DNA from: Kitasatospora aureofaciens
Lineage (GTDB): Bacteria > Actinomycetota > Actinomycetes > Streptomycetales > Streptomycetaceae
Direction: 5' to 3'
DNA: 59,383 bases
NCBI RefSeq assembly: GCF_001188955.3
Contig: NZ_JPRF03000042.1
Location: forward strand, 1-59,383
Shown here: in pieces, positions 1 through 8,294 of the stretch
Position numbering within the stretch: position 1 is the first letter of the stretch
Layout: every line of letters starts with the position of its first letter
Translations under genes and position numbers: made by a program
The notes under the pieces: model-generated
Told to the model about the DNA's origin: nothing
The model's input: the letters and a program-made list of their open reading frames with translations, nothing else
The model's database searches: none

Positions 1-1
1 C

Positions 2-856
2 CTGGGCGCCGGTGCCGCGGCCGCCGACATCGCCGCCAAGGCCGCCGAGTTCGGCGCCGCCAAGGTGTACGTCGCGGACGGCGCCGAGTTCGCCGACCAG
101 CTGGTCGTCCCCAAGGTGGACGCCCTGGCCCAGATCGCCAAGACGGTGTCCCCGGCCGCCGTGCTGGTGACGTCCTCCGGTGAGGGCAAGGAGGTCGCCG
201 CGCGCGTCGCGCTGCGGATCGGCTCCGGCATCATCACCGACGCCGTCGACCTGGAGGCCGGCGACGGCGGCCCGGTCGCCACCCAGTCGGTGTTCGCCGC
301 GTCCTTCCAGGTGAAGTCCAAGGTCACCAAGGGCGCGCCGGTCATCACCGTCAAGCCGAACGCCGTCGCCCCGGAGGCCGCTCCGGCCGCCGGCGCCGTC
401 GAGAACGTGTCGGTGGAGTTCACCGGCAACGCCGCCAAGGTCACCTCGCGCACCCCGCGCGTCTCGACCGGCCGCCCCGAGCTGACCGAGGCCGCCATCG
501 TGGTCTCCGGCGGCCGCGGCGTCGGTGCCGCCGAGGGCTTCGGCGTGGTCGAGGAGCTCGCGGACGCGCTGGGCGCGGCCGTCGGCGCCTCGCGCGCCGC
601 CGTCGACGCCGGCTGGTACCCGCACAGCAACCAGGTCGGCCAGACCGGCAAGCAGGTCTCCCCGCAGCTCTACATCGCGGCGGGCATCTCCGGCGCCATC
701 CAGCACCGGGCCGGCATGCAGACCTCGAAGACCATCGTGGCCGTGAACAAGGACGCCGAGGCCCCGATCTTCGAGCTGGTCGACTACGGCGTGGTCGGCG
801 ACCTCTTCCAGGTGCTGCCGCAGCTCACCACCGAGGTGAAGGCCCGCAAGGGCTGA
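2..856 (+). CDS. etfA: Electron transfer flavoprotein alpha subunit (5' truncated)
   Basis: This is the alpha subunit of electron transfer flavoprotein (FixB/EtfA), which carries electrons from acyl-CoA dehydrogenases through a bound FAD. The reading frame is open to the window edge, so only a short N-terminal piece is missing. The C-terminal FAD domain is intact: VVSGGRGVG, then the adenine-binding stretch GWYPHSNQVGQTGKQVSP, and the conserved tail YIAAGISGAIQHRAGM, ending in FELVDYGVVGDLF. The beta subunit (fixA/etfB) is normally directly upstream and would lie outside the window. A strong hairpin 20 bases after the stop ends the operon. The family assignment is secure. Confidence 0.95.
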   Translation: MGAGAAAADIAAKAAEFGAAKVYVADGAEFADQLVVPKVDALAQIAKTVSPAAVLVTSSGEGKEVAARVALRIGSGIITDAVDLEAGDGGPVATQSVFAASFQVKSKVTKGAPVITVKPNAVAPEAAPAAGAVENVSVEFTGNAAKVTSRTPRVSTGRPELTEAAIVVSGGRGVGAAEGFGVVEELADALGAAVGASRAAVDAGWYPHSNQVGQTGKQVSPQLYIAAGISGAIQHRAGMQTSKTIVAVNKDAEAPIFELVDYGVVGDLFQVLPQLTTEVKARKG

Positions 857-875
857 TCCGAGCGGTCCCGTGGAC

Positions 876-915
876 CGGAGGGCGTGGCACCGGGTGCTCG
901 GTGCCACGCCCTCCG
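876..915 (+). terminator. Hairpin terminator after etfA
   Basis: A perfect 17-bp stem (876-892 pairing with 899-915) closes a six-base GGTGCT loop, 20 bases after the etfA stop. There is no long T-run, as is common for actinomycete terminators. Confidence 0.85.
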
Positions 916-1034
916 CCGTTTCCGCCCCCGTGCCGGAGGGGGGCGCCGCGCCGGCCCGTAGAGTCGGCCCGACGGCGGCCGGGCGCGGGAGCCCGCCGCG
1001 CGATCAGGACGAGGACGAGGGCGAGGACGGAAGC

Positions 1035-2456
1035 ATGGCACTGCTGACGGCACTTCAGGGCGACCACGGCGACGCGGCGGACGCGCTGCGGATCGACGGC
1101 CGGGCGCTCTCCCGGGAGGCGCTGCTGGGCGCGGCGACCGCGGTCGCCGACCGGGTGGCCGGGGCTCCCGCGCTCGCCGTGCTCGCCCGGCCCACCCTGG
1201 AGACGGTCACCGCCGTGGTCGGCGGCCTGCTGGCGGGCGTCCCGGTGGTGCCGCTGCCGCCCGACTCGGGCCCCAAGGAGCGCGAGCACATCCTGCGCGA
1301 CTCGGGCGCGGCGCTGCTGGCGCACGCAGCCGGAGAGGCCGCGCCTGACGGGGCGTCGGTGACGGCCCTGCCCGTCGACCCCGCCGAGCGCTCGTCGACC
1401 ACGTTCGCCGAGCCGGCCCCCGACGCGACGGGCTTCGTGCTCTACACCTCGGGCACCACCGGCGCGCCCAAGGGTGCGGTGATCCGGCGCGCGGCGATCG
1501 CCGCCGACCTGGACGCCCTCGCCGCCGCCTGGCAGTGGACCGCCGAGGACACCCTCGTCCACGGTCTGCCGCTGTTCCACGTGCACGGACTGCTGCTCGG
1601 TGTGCTCGGCGCCCTGCGCACCGGCAGCCGGCTGGTGCACACCGGCCGGCCCACCCCGGCGGGGTACGCGGCGGCGGGCGGCAGCCTGTACTTCGGCGTG
1701 CCCACCGTCTGGTCCCGGCTGGCGGCGGATCAGGAGGCGGCCGGGCGGTTGTCCTCGGCCCGGCTGCTGGTCTCCGGCAGTGCGCCGCTGCCGGTACCGG
1801 TGTTCGAGAAGCTGGCGGCGCTCACCGGGCACGCCCCTATCGAGCGCTACGGGATGACCGAGTCGCTGATCACCGTCAGCACCAGGGCGGACGGTGAACG
1901 GCGGCCCGGCAGCGTCGGATTGCCGCTGGAGGGGGTGCGCACCCGGTTGGTCGGCGAGGACGGCGAGCCGGTGCCGTACGACGGGGAGAGCGTCGGTGAG
2001 TTGCAGGTCTGCGGCCCCACGCTGTTCAGCGGCTACCTCAACCGGCCGGATGCCGACGCCGAGGCCTGGACGGCCGACGGCTGGTTCCGCACCGGTGACG
2101 TCGCGGTGATCGGGGCGGACGGCTTCCACCGGATCGTCGGGCGCGCGTCGGTGGACCTGATCAAGAGCGGCGGCTACCGGATCGGCGCGGGCGAGGTGGA
2201 GGCCGCGCTGCGCGACCACCCGGCGGTCGCCGACGCGGCGGTGGTCGGCGCGCCGGACGAGGACCTCGGACAGGTGATCGTCGCGTACGTCATCCCCGAC
2301 GGCGTTGTGACGGAGGAACAGCTGACGGCCTTCGTGGCGGAGCGGCTCTCGGTGCACAAGCGGCCGCGCCGAGTCGTGCTCGTGCCCGAACTGCCCAGGA
2401 ACGCCCTGGGGAAGGTGCTGAAGAAGCAGCTGCTGGCGGAGGCCGAGGGCCGCTGA
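1035..2456 (+). CDS. matB: Malonyl-CoA synthetase-like acyl-CoA ligase (MatB family)
   Basis: An adenylate-forming enzyme of 473 residues, close in length and sequence to the streptomycete malonyl-CoA synthetase MatB, which activates malonate or methylmalonate with ATP and CoA. Visible motifs are the P-loop-like YTSGTTGAPKG (about residues 137-147), the MatB-typical PLFHVHG, ERYGMTES, GWFRTGDVA and the C-terminal hinge and lysine region KSGGYRIGAGEVE...NALGKVLKK. The frame is open further upstream, but the ATG at 1035 follows GAGGACGGAAGC, and the residues before it are low-complexity. It stands alone, with a terminator on its left. Substrate specificity is inferred from family resemblance; other short-chain acids are possible. 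Confidence 0.82.
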   Translation: MALLTALQGDHGDAADALRIDGRALSREALLGAATAVADRVAGAPALAVLARPTLETVTAVVGGLLAGVPVVPLPPDSGPKEREHILRDSGAALLAHAAGEAAPDGASVTALPVDPAERSSTTFAEPAPDATGFVLYTSGTTGAPKGAVIRRAAIAADLDALAAAWQWTAEDTLVHGLPLFHVHGLLLGVLGALRTGSRLVHTGRPTPAGYAAAGGSLYFGVPTVWSRLAADQEAAGRLSSARLLVSGSAPLPVPVFEKLAALTGHAPIERYGMTESLITVSTRADGERRPGSVGLPLEGVRTRLVGEDGEPVPYDGESVGELQVCGPTLFSGYLNRPDADAEAWTADGWFRTGDVAVIGADGFHRIVGRASVDLIKSGGYRIGAGEVEAALRDHPAVADAAVVGAPDEDLGQVIVAYVIPDGVVTEEQLTAFVAERLSVHKRPRRVVLVPELPRNALGKVLKKQLLAEAEGR

Positions 2457-2546
2457 TGAGGGGGCGTCGGGACGTCCCGCGGTGACGGGTGTTCATCCTG
2501 ATGCGCCGTCGGCTCCCCCACCCGGAAACCTTCCTTTGGCGCACTC

Positions 2547-2560
2547 CACTGCGCGCAGTG
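2547..2560. promoter_or_regulatory. 14-bp palindrome, possible operator
   Basis: CACTGCGCGCAGTG is a perfect palindrome in the long leader region of the NlpC/P60 gene, next to comparatively AT-rich sequence. It could be a dimeric repressor site. No adjacent regulator gene identifies the protein. Confidence 0.3.
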
Positions 2561-2608
2561 AGCGGACGCGTGCATAACGTGACACGCAGGCAGAACTGAA
2601 TCCCTGGG

Positions 2609-2656
2609 CGACATGCCGCGGCTTCCGGTCGCACGGCCGGAGGCCCCGGCATGTCG
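2609..2656 (+). promoter_or_regulatory. Long hairpin in the leader of the NlpC/P60 gene
   Basis: A 10-bp outer stem (2609-2618 with 2647-2656) continues into a second stem made of GGCTTCCGG and CCGGAGGCC, with one G-T pair. It lies about 150 bases after the matB stop and about 130 before the next start. It could be a delayed terminator for matB or an element in the next gene's 5' leader. Confidence 0.45.
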
Positions 2657-2784
2657 GACGGGATCTGCCGAGCCGTACGAACCGGCCGTGCCGGGGCGTA
2701 CCGCGTGTCCGCAGCAGTTTCCGCAGCCGCCCGTTCGGCGGCCGTACGCCGCAGGCGTTCGCAGCAGTGAAGGAAGTCAGCAGG

Positions 2785-3711
2785 ATGACCACCGTCAACA
2801 CCGGCGCGCCGGATGTCGCCGACGAACCGACCGGGCAGCACGCCCCCGCCACCGAGGCCCGTTCCGCCAACGCCGCCCGTCCCGCGCGGGACGGGCGGAT
2901 CCGCCGGGGGATCGGCATGGCGGCCATGATCGCGGTCGGCGTGGGGGCCATCGGCCTCGGCACCGGTGTGAGCCCCGCCGCGGCCGAGCGGGCGCCGGCG
3001 CACGCCGGGTGGGACGGCTCGCGGTACTGGTTCAAGGACAGCCAGGGGCAGTGGCGCTGGACCAGCCACTACAGCGTGTACCTGGCGCGGACCGGCGGCG
3101 CGGAGTCCTCCTCGAAGTCCACGTCCAAGTCCTCGTCCGCGGCGTCGTCCACGTCGTCGTCGAAGTCCTCGAACGGCGGGATCAAGCCGGGCTGGGACGG
3201 CTCGCGGTACTGGTTCAAGAACACCAAGGGGGAGTGGCGCTGGACCTCCCACTACGACGTCTACCTGCAGCGGACCGGCGGCTCCTCGGGCGGCTCCTCC
3301 TCGTCCGGTTCCTCGGGCGGCGCCTCCAGCGGCTCGGTGGCGGCGGACCGCAACGTCGAGGCGGCGGTGCAGTACGCGCTCGCCCAGCTGGGCAAGCCGT
3401 TCCGGACCGCGGGCAACGGGCCCGACGGGTACGACTGCTCGGGCCTGGTGCAGCAGTCCTTCCGGCGCGGCGGCATCGCCCTGCCGCGGGTCGCCAACGA
3501 CCAGTACGCGGCCACCACGCCGATCAAGGCGAGCCAGCTGCGCCGCGGTGACCTGCTGTTCTGGTCGCCGAACGGGACCGCCCGGGGCATCCAGCACGTG
3601 GCGATCTACCTCGGCAACAACCAGTACGTGGAGGCCGCGCGGCCCGGGACGCGGATCCGGATCTCGTCGATCAGCAAGGGGTACTACCCGGCGTTCATGG
3701 GACGGCCGTAG
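2785..3711 (+). CDS. Secreted NlpC/P60 peptidoglycan endopeptidase with duplicated repeat
   Basis: A cell-wall hydrolase expected to cut stem-peptide bonds in peptidoglycan (308 residues). The ATG at 2785 is preferred because AGGAAG sits 8 bases before it. The first 55 residues form an N-terminal cytosolic stretch followed by a hydrophobic segment (GIGMAAMIAVGVGAIGLGTG) ending in an Ala-rich site, which suggests export. Two near-identical repeats of about 32 residues follow (WDGSRYWFK...WRWTSHY.VYL.RTGG), separated by Ser/Lys-rich linkers, and are probably wall-binding. The C-terminal NlpC/P60 domain has the catalytic Cys in YDCSGLVQQSF (about residue 218) and His in QHVAIYLG (about 271). A terminator follows directly. 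Confidence 0.9.
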   Translation: MTTVNTGAPDVADEPTGQHAPATEARSANAARPARDGRIRRGIGMAAMIAVGVGAIGLGTGVSPAAAERAPAHAGWDGSRYWFKDSQGQWRWTSHYSVYLARTGGAESSSKSTSKSSSAASSTSSSKSSNGGIKPGWDGSRYWFKNTKGEWRWTSHYDVYLQRTGGSSGGSSSSGSSGGASSGSVAADRNVEAAVQYALAQLGKPFRTAGNGPDGYDCSGLVQQSFRRGGIALPRVANDQYAATTPIKASQLRRGDLLFWSPNGTARGIQHVAIYLGNNQYVEAARPGTRIRISSISKGYYPAFMGRP

Positions 3712-3720
3712 CACATCCGA

Positions 3721-3757
3721 TGCGGGGCGCCCGAGCCGGCGGGCCGGGTGCCCCGCA
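3721..3757 (+). terminator. Hairpin terminator after the NlpC/P60 gene
   Basis: A 13-bp stem with one G-T pair (TGCGGGGCGCCCG with CGGGTGCCCCGCA) begins 10 bases after the stop codon. It lies between convergent genes and may also act on the ribokinase transcript. Confidence 0.75.
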
Positions 3758-3795
3758 CGCCTGCGGACCGTTGCGGCCCGACGCGGGTCGGCCGG

Positions 3796-3843
3796 CGGTC
3801 GGTCAGCAGCCGGCAGGTCGGCAATCGGTCGGTCAGCAGCCGG
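3796..3843. repeat. Two direct copies of an 18-bp repeat
   Basis: CGGTCGGTCAGCAGCCGG occurs at 3796-3813 and again at 3826-3843, exactly 30 bases apart, just beyond the 3' end of the ribokinase gene. It looks like a small local duplication with no assigned function. Confidence 0.7.
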
Positions 3844-3847
3844 TGGA

Positions 3848-4762
3848 TCAGAGGTCCGCCGGGCGGGGAAGCGCGCCGCGGGCGCCGAGCGCGGTGACGG
3901 CGAAGGCCCCGGCGGCCACGGCCGTGGCCGCCGCCTCGGCGAGGGCCGCGCCGCGGGCGAGCCGGGCGGCGAGTGCGCCGCAGAACACGTCGCCGGCGCC
4001 GGTGGTGTCGACCACCTGGACGGCGGGTGCGGGCAGCCGGGTGAGTCCCTCCCCGGTGACGACCACGGCCCCCTCGCCGCCGAGGGTGACCACCGCCCCC
4101 TCGGCCAGCCGGGCCAGGGCACGGGCGGCCTCGGTGGCGGTGGCGGCGCCGGTGAGCTGGCGGGCCTCGACGGCGTTGGCCACCACCAAGGGGCGGCGGC
4201 CGGTGGGGCCGGGACCGGGCAGGTCGCCGGCCGGGGCGGTGTTGTGCAGCCAGCGGGTGCCCCCGTTCGGGCCCGCGGCGGGCAGGGCAGCGGCGGTGGC
4301 GCGGATGCACTCCGCGGGGACCTCGTTGCTGGTGAGCACGACATCGACCGGGAGCAGGTGGAGCCGGGCCAGGGCGGCCGTGACCTCCTCCGGGGTCAGC
4401 CGGGCGTTGGCGCCGGGGACGACCACGATGCTGTTCTCCCCTCCGGGTTCGACCATGACGATCGCCTGACCGGTGGGCGCGTCGGGGTGGGTGTGCACGG
4501 CGCCCGTCTCGATCTGCGCGCCGCGCAGATCGGCGAGCGCCGCCTCCCCGTCGGCGTCGCGCCCGACCTTGGCGACCAGGTGGGTCGCGGCTCCCATCCG
4601 GGCCGCCGCCACCGCCTGGCTGCCGCCCTTGCCGCCGAACCCCAGCGTGGCGTCGGCGGCGAGGACGGTCTCGCCCGGCGCCGGGAGCACGGGGCAGCGG
4701 AGGATCCGGTCGGTGTTGACCGAGCCGATGACGATGACCCGGCCGGCGGGGAGCAGCTTCAT
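3848..4762 (-). CDS. rbsK: Ribokinase (PfkB family)
   Basis: A sugar kinase of 304 residues, the usual length for ribokinase, which phosphorylates D-ribose at O5. The N-terminal ribokinase signature is clear (VIGSVNTDRILRCPVLPAPGE, GFGGKGGSQAVAAARMG), and the C-terminal ATP/anion-hole signature DTTGAGDVFCGALAARLA carries the catalytic Asp. The ATG at 4762 has AGAGGAACG just upstream. The open frame extends further, but those residues are low-complexity. No ribose ABC transporter or Rbs regulator is adjacent, so it probably salvages ribose or nucleosides alone. The substrate is inferred from signature motifs. Confidence 0.9.
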   Translation of the reverse strand: MKLLPAGRVIVIGSVNTDRILRCPVLPAPGETVLAADATLGFGGKGGSQAVAAARMGAATHLVAKVGRDADGEAALADLRGAQIETGAVHTHPDAPTGQAIVMVEPGGENSIVVVPGANARLTPEEVTAALARLHLLPVDVVLTSNEVPAECIRATAAALPAAGPNGGTRWLHNTAPAGDLPGPGPTGRRPLVVANAVEARQLTGAATATEAARALARLAEGAVVTLGGEGAVVVTGEGLTRLPAPAVQVVDTTGAGDVFCGALAARLARGAALAEAAATAVAAGAFAVTALGARGALPRPADL

Positions 4763-5205
4763 CGTTCCTCTGTACGTGCCGGGGCGGGGGCGGCGCAAGG
4801 GGTACGCGCCGAGGCAGGCGGAGGGCGGGGAGGGCCGGCGTCGGGGGCGGGAGAGTGGACTGAGGGCGGCCGGGTCGTGGCTGGGAGGGGCGCGGGCGGC
4901 GCAAGGGCGGCGCGAGCGGCGTACGGGAGGGGCGCGCACGGGAAGTCGGCCGGTCCGACTTCCCGTGCGCAGGGGGTGGCCGCGGCGTGCGGCTTTGTTG
5001 TCGGCCGGTCCGTACATGTCCGTACCGGGCCCGTGGCCTGGGCACATGCCCCTGTCAAGGGGTGGGCCGGGGCGCGCGGGCGGGCGCGGCGAGCAGTTTT
5101 GGGGAGCGGCATCGCGCGGGTACCACCACGGGTGGCGCTGGTTCGGCCGACGGGGGCGCTGCCCGGTGCGAACGGCATCGGGGCGAGTCGAGGGCAGGGG
5201 ACGTT
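4763..5205. other. Gap between divergent ribokinase and kinase-NUDIX genes
   Basis: No gene is seen. The gap contains a perfect 37-bp palindromic repeat (4934-4970), two copies of GGCGGCGCAAGGG (near 4789 and 4900) and a small CCCCT-N4-AGGGG hairpin near 5050. The promoters of both flanking genes must lie here, but I cannot place them confidently. Confidence 0.5.
4934..4970. repeat. Palindromic repeat, perfect 16-bp inverted arms (copy 1 of 5)
   Basis: GCGCACGGGAAGTCGG, loop CCGGT, then the exact reverse complement. The core GAAGTCGG-CCGG-CCGACTTC recurs four times at 36912-37282. This is the most symmetrical copy. It is intergenic and between divergent genes, so it is not simply a terminator. 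Confidence 0.8.
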
Positions 5206-6273
5206 GTGATCGTCTGGGTCAATGGCACATTCGGGGCGGGCAAGACGAGCGCCTGCCGCGAGCTGGTGGAACTGCTGCCGGGGAGCGTGCTCTTCGATCC
5301 CGAGCTGGTGGGCTTCGGGCTGCGCCGGATGCTCCCGGCCGACCGGCTGGCCACGGTGTCCGACTTCCAGGACCTCGCGGCCTGGCGCCGGCTCGTGCCC
5401 GAGACGGCGGCCGCGCTGATCGGCGAGGTCGGCGGCCCGCTGGTGGTGCCCATGACGCTGCTGAGAGAGGACTACCGGGACGAGATATTCGGCGACCTGG
5501 CCGCGCACGGGATCGCGGTGCACCACTTCGTCCTGGATCCAGAAGAAACGATCCTTCTTGACCGGATAGCGCGCCGCGAGGAGTGCCCCGGTGACCCGGA
5601 GGCCTCCGAGCGGGTCCGTACCTGGTGCTTCGAACACCTGCCCCGCTACCGGGCCGCCCGCCGCTGGCTGGTCGGCGACGCCCGGATGCTCGACACCAGC
5701 GCGCTCACCCCGCGCGAGACCGCGCACCGGATAGCCGAGCTGGTCCGGGTCGGCGACGCGCGCTGCCCGATCGTCCAGGCCCCCGACCCGACCGGGGACA
5801 CCGTGGCCTCGGCCGTGCTGTTCTTCGACGAGCAGGACCGGGTACTGCTCGTCGACCCGGTCTACAAGCCCGACTGGGACTTCCCCGGCGGCGTGGTCGA
5901 ACGCGGCGAGGCCCCCACCGACGCCGCCCTGCGCGAGACCGCCGAGGAGCTGGGGCTGCGGCTCGACCCCTCGGTGCTGCGCCTGCTCGCCGTCGACTGG
6001 GAGCCGCGCACCGGCCCGCGCCGCGGCGGCCTGCGGCTGATGTACGACGGCGGGCTGCTGGACGCCGCGGGCCGGCAGAACCTGTTGCTGCAGCAGGAGG
6101 AGCTGCGCGGCTGCCGGTTCGTCACGCTGGACGAGGCGGCCGACCTGCTGCCGCCGAGCCGCTACCGGCGTCTCGCGGCGGCGCTGGACGCCCGGCGCAG
6201 CGGGGAGCTGCGGTATCTGGAGGCGGGGTGCCGGGTGGCGCTCGGCCTGGCCAGTACGGCGGACGCCGTGTAG
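5206..6273 (+). CDS. AAA-type kinase fused to a NUDIX hydrolase
   Basis: A 355-residue two-domain protein. The N-terminal half is a P-loop kinase-like ATPase with Walker A GTFGAGKTS at residues 7-15, of the type found in small-molecule or nucleotide kinases. The C-terminal half is a NUDIX hydrolase with the box GGVVERGE...RETAEELGL (about residues 228-250), which keeps the catalytic Glu pattern. The GTG start at 5206 follows AGGGCAGGGG with ideal spacing. Such fusions are seen in actinomycetes, but the substrates are unknown. A house-cleaning or nucleotide/cofactor role is inference. The downstream gene is separated by 167 bases. Confidence 0.8.
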   Translation: MIVWVNGTFGAGKTSACRELVELLPGSVLFDPELVGFGLRRMLPADRLATVSDFQDLAAWRRLVPETAAALIGEVGGPLVVPMTLLREDYRDEIFGDLAAHGIAVHHFVLDPEETILLDRIARREECPGDPEASERVRTWCFEHLPRYRAARRWLVGDARMLDTSALTPRETAHRIAELVRVGDARCPIVQAPDPTGDTVASAVLFFDEQDRVLLVDPVYKPDWDFPGGVVERGEAPTDAALRETAEELGLRLDPSVLRLLAVDWEPRTGPRRGGLRLMYDGGLLDAAGRQNLLLQQEELRGCRFVTLDEAADLLPPSRYRRLAAALDARRSGELRYLEAGCRVALGLASTADAV

Positions 6274-6440
6274 GCGCGGAGCGGACGGCCGACGCGGCGG
6301 GGAGCGCGGGCCCGGCGGAGCGGGCCGATCCGGCGGGAGGGCGGGCCCGGTGGAGGAAGGGCCCGGCCGGGCGGGCCACCGGGCGGGGAGGGCGGGGCCC
6401 TGGTTGGTCGGGCGGGCGGTGGGGGCGTCAGGATGGAGGC

Positions 6441-6815
6441 ATGCCGTTCACGTTGAGCCACCCCGCCGCCGTCCTGCCCCTGTTGCGCGCCGCCGGGGAG
6501 CGCGGGCCGTTGGTGGCCTCGGCGCTGGTGGCCGGGTCGATGGCGCCCGACGTGCCGTTCTTCGCCGAATCCCTGCTGCCCGGGGTGTACGGGCGCGGAG
6601 GTCTGACGCACGCCTGGTGGGCGGTGCCGACGCTGGACGTGGCGATCGCCGGTGCGCTGGTGGCGGGGTGGCACGGGCTGCTGCGGGCGCGGTCGGCTAC
6701 GCGGCGGTGGTCGCGGCCGCCCGCCGGTGGCGTGGCGGGCGGCCCGGAACCGGTGCGAACTCGCGTCAGCTGGAGCGCAGTTCGGCGTAGCGGCGGAGGA
6801 ACAGGGCCTCGGTGA
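6441..6815 (+). pseudogene. Truncated DUF4184 membrane protein
   Basis: The first 80 or so residues match the start of DUF4184 integral membrane proteins (MPFTLSHPAAVLPLL, then VAGSMAPDVPFF and THAWWAVPTLDVAIAGAL). Intact members run to about 250 residues; here homology stops abruptly and the frame continues as arginine-rich sequence to residue 124. A second frame over the same stretch reads AVGYAAVVAAARRWR, which resembles the usual last membrane helix. The simplest reading is an internal deletion that joined the N- and C-terminal parts out of frame. A CAGGAT box six bases before the ATG suggests leaderless transcription. The 3' end overlaps the convergent M20 gene. Confidence 0.6.
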
Positions 6816-8130
6816 GGGCCATCCGCTCCAGCTCCTGCGGGTCGACGCTCTCGTTGACGGCGTGGATCTGGGTGGTCGGCTCCTCGACGCCGATCAGCAC
6901 GATCTCGGCCTGCGGGTAGAGCGAGCGCAGGGTGTTGCAGAGCGGGATCGAGCCGCCCTCGCCGGCCGTGACCATCGGGGTTCCGAAGGCCTCGGCCATC
7001 GCCTCGCCCATCGCCTCGTAGGCCGGGCCGTCGGTGTCGGCGCGGAACGGGGCGCCGTTGCCCTGGCGCTGGATCGTCAGCCGGGCGCCGAGCGGGACCT
7101 GCGCCTCCAGGTGGGCGACCAGGGCGTCCTGGGCGGCGTCCGAGCTCATGCCCGGCGGGACGCGCAGGCTGATCAGCGCCTTGGCGGCGGCCTGCACCGA
7201 GGAGGTGGCGCCGATCACCGGCGGGGCGTCGATGCCGAGGACGGTGACGGACGGGCGGGCCCAGAGGCGGTCGGCGACCGTGCCGGTGCCGGTCAGCTCG
7301 ACGCCGTCGACCACCCTGGCGTCGGTGCGGAACTGCTCCTCCGGGTACTGCACGCCCTCCCAGGTCTGGTCGGCGGCCAGCCCGGCGACCGCGACGTCGC
7401 CGTTCTCGTCGTGCAGCGAGGCGAGCATCCGGACCAGGGACTGCAGAGCGTCCGGGGCGGCGCCGCCGAAGGCACCGGAGTGCAGGTTGCCGGCCAGGGT
7501 GGTGACCGAGGCCTCGACCACCGTCATGCCGCGCAGCGAGGTGGTCACGGTGGGCAGGCCAGGGGCGAAGTTGCCGGTGTCCCCGATCACGATGACGTCG
7601 GCGGCGAGCAGCTCGGGGTGGGCCTCGGCGTAGCGCTCCAGGCCGCCGGTGCCCTGCTCCTCCGAGCCCTCCACGATGATCTTCAGGCCGACCGGGTAGC
7701 CGTCCCCGTACACCTGGCGCAGCGCCCGCAGGGCGGTCAGGTGCATCAGGATGTTGCCCTTGCAGTCGGCGGCGCCGCGCCCGTACCAGCGGCCGTCACG
7801 CTCGGTCAGTTCGAAGGCGGGGCTCAGCCAGGCGTTCTCGTCGAGCGGGGGCTGGACGTCGTAGTGCGAGTAGAGCAGGACGGTCGGGGCGCCGTCCGGG
7901 CCGGGCAGCTCGCCGTAAACGGACTGGGTGCCGTCCGGGGTGTCCAGCAGCTGGATGTTGCCCAGGCCCTCGGCGGCGAAGGCGTCGGCGACCCACTGGG
8001 CGGCCTTCTGGCACTCCTCGACCGGGAACTGGCGCGGGTCGGCGACCGATGGGAAGGCGACCAGCTCGGCGAGGTCGGTGCGGGCACGGTCCATCAGGGA
8101 CCGGACGGCGTCGGCCAGGGGCTGTGACAT
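6766..8130 (-). CDS. M20-family metallodipeptidase
   Basis: A cytosolic zinc peptidase of 454 residues, of the M20/M25/M40 dipeptidase group (carnosinase/CPG2-like). Metal-binding motifs are present in order: SHYDVQPP (about residue 86), the bridging Asp in GRGAADCKGN, the catalytic Glu pair in EGSEEQGTGG, then IGDTGN, and a late His (IHAVNES). The dimerisation domain lies between. ATG at 8130 is chosen because CGGAG lies 6-10 bases before it. Its 3' end overlaps the truncated DUF4184 frame by 50 bases. Substrate is not predictable beyond dipeptides or acylated amino acids. Confidence 0.9.
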   Translation of the reverse strand: MSQPLADAVRSLMDRARTDLAELVAFPSVADPRQFPVEECQKAAQWVADAFAAEGLGNIQLLDTPDGTQSVYGELPGPDGAPTVLLYSHYDVQPPLDENAWLSPAFELTERDGRWYGRGAADCKGNILMHLTALRALRQVYGDGYPVGLKIIVEGSEEQGTGGLERYAEAHPELLAADVIVIGDTGNFAPGLPTVTTSLRGMTVVEASVTTLAGNLHSGAFGGAAPDALQSLVRMLASLHDENGDVAVAGLAADQTWEGVQYPEEQFRTDARVVDGVELTGTGTVADRLWARPSVTVLGIDAPPVIGATSSVQAAAKALISLRVPPGMSSDAAQDALVAHLEAQVPLGARLTIQRQGNGAPFRADTDGPAYEAMGEAMAEAFGTPMVTAGEGGSIPLCNTLRSLYPQAEIVLIGVEEPTTQIHAVNESVDPQELERMALTEALFLRRYAELRSS

Positions 8131-8280
8131 CGGTGCTCCGAGGGGGCGGTCCGCCCGGGGGTGGTTCGGGCGGAGCAGATCGGTTGGGGTACCGCCGATC
8201 ATAGGCGGAGGCGTTCGAGGGCTTCCGGGGACCATCGGGATCGGCGGGCGGTGCGGCGTCCGGGCCGGTGGCCGGACGCA

Positions 8281-8294
8281 TAGGATTGCTCGAC
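8281..8294 (+). promoter_or_regulatory. Leaderless -10 box (TAGGAT)
   Basis: TAGGAT at 8281-8286 is eight bases before the GTG at 8295, the spacing expected when transcription starts at the initiation codon. Just upstream, 8256-8279 forms an 8-bp inverted repeat (GCGTCCGG/CCGGACGC). Confidence 0.6.

Larger units (their letters stand above)
2457..2784. other. Gap before the NlpC/P60 gene
   Basis: No gene is seen. The stretch holds a short palindrome (2547-2560) and a long hairpin (2609-2656), listed separately. I looked for a ydaO/c-di-AMP riboswitch, common before streptomycete NlpC/P60 genes, and did not recognise its core. Confidence 0.5.

Noticed and set aside
2457..2784. ydaO (c-di-AMP) riboswitch before the NlpC/P60 gene
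   Set aside because: Such genes often carry it, but I could not find its conserved core in this leader.
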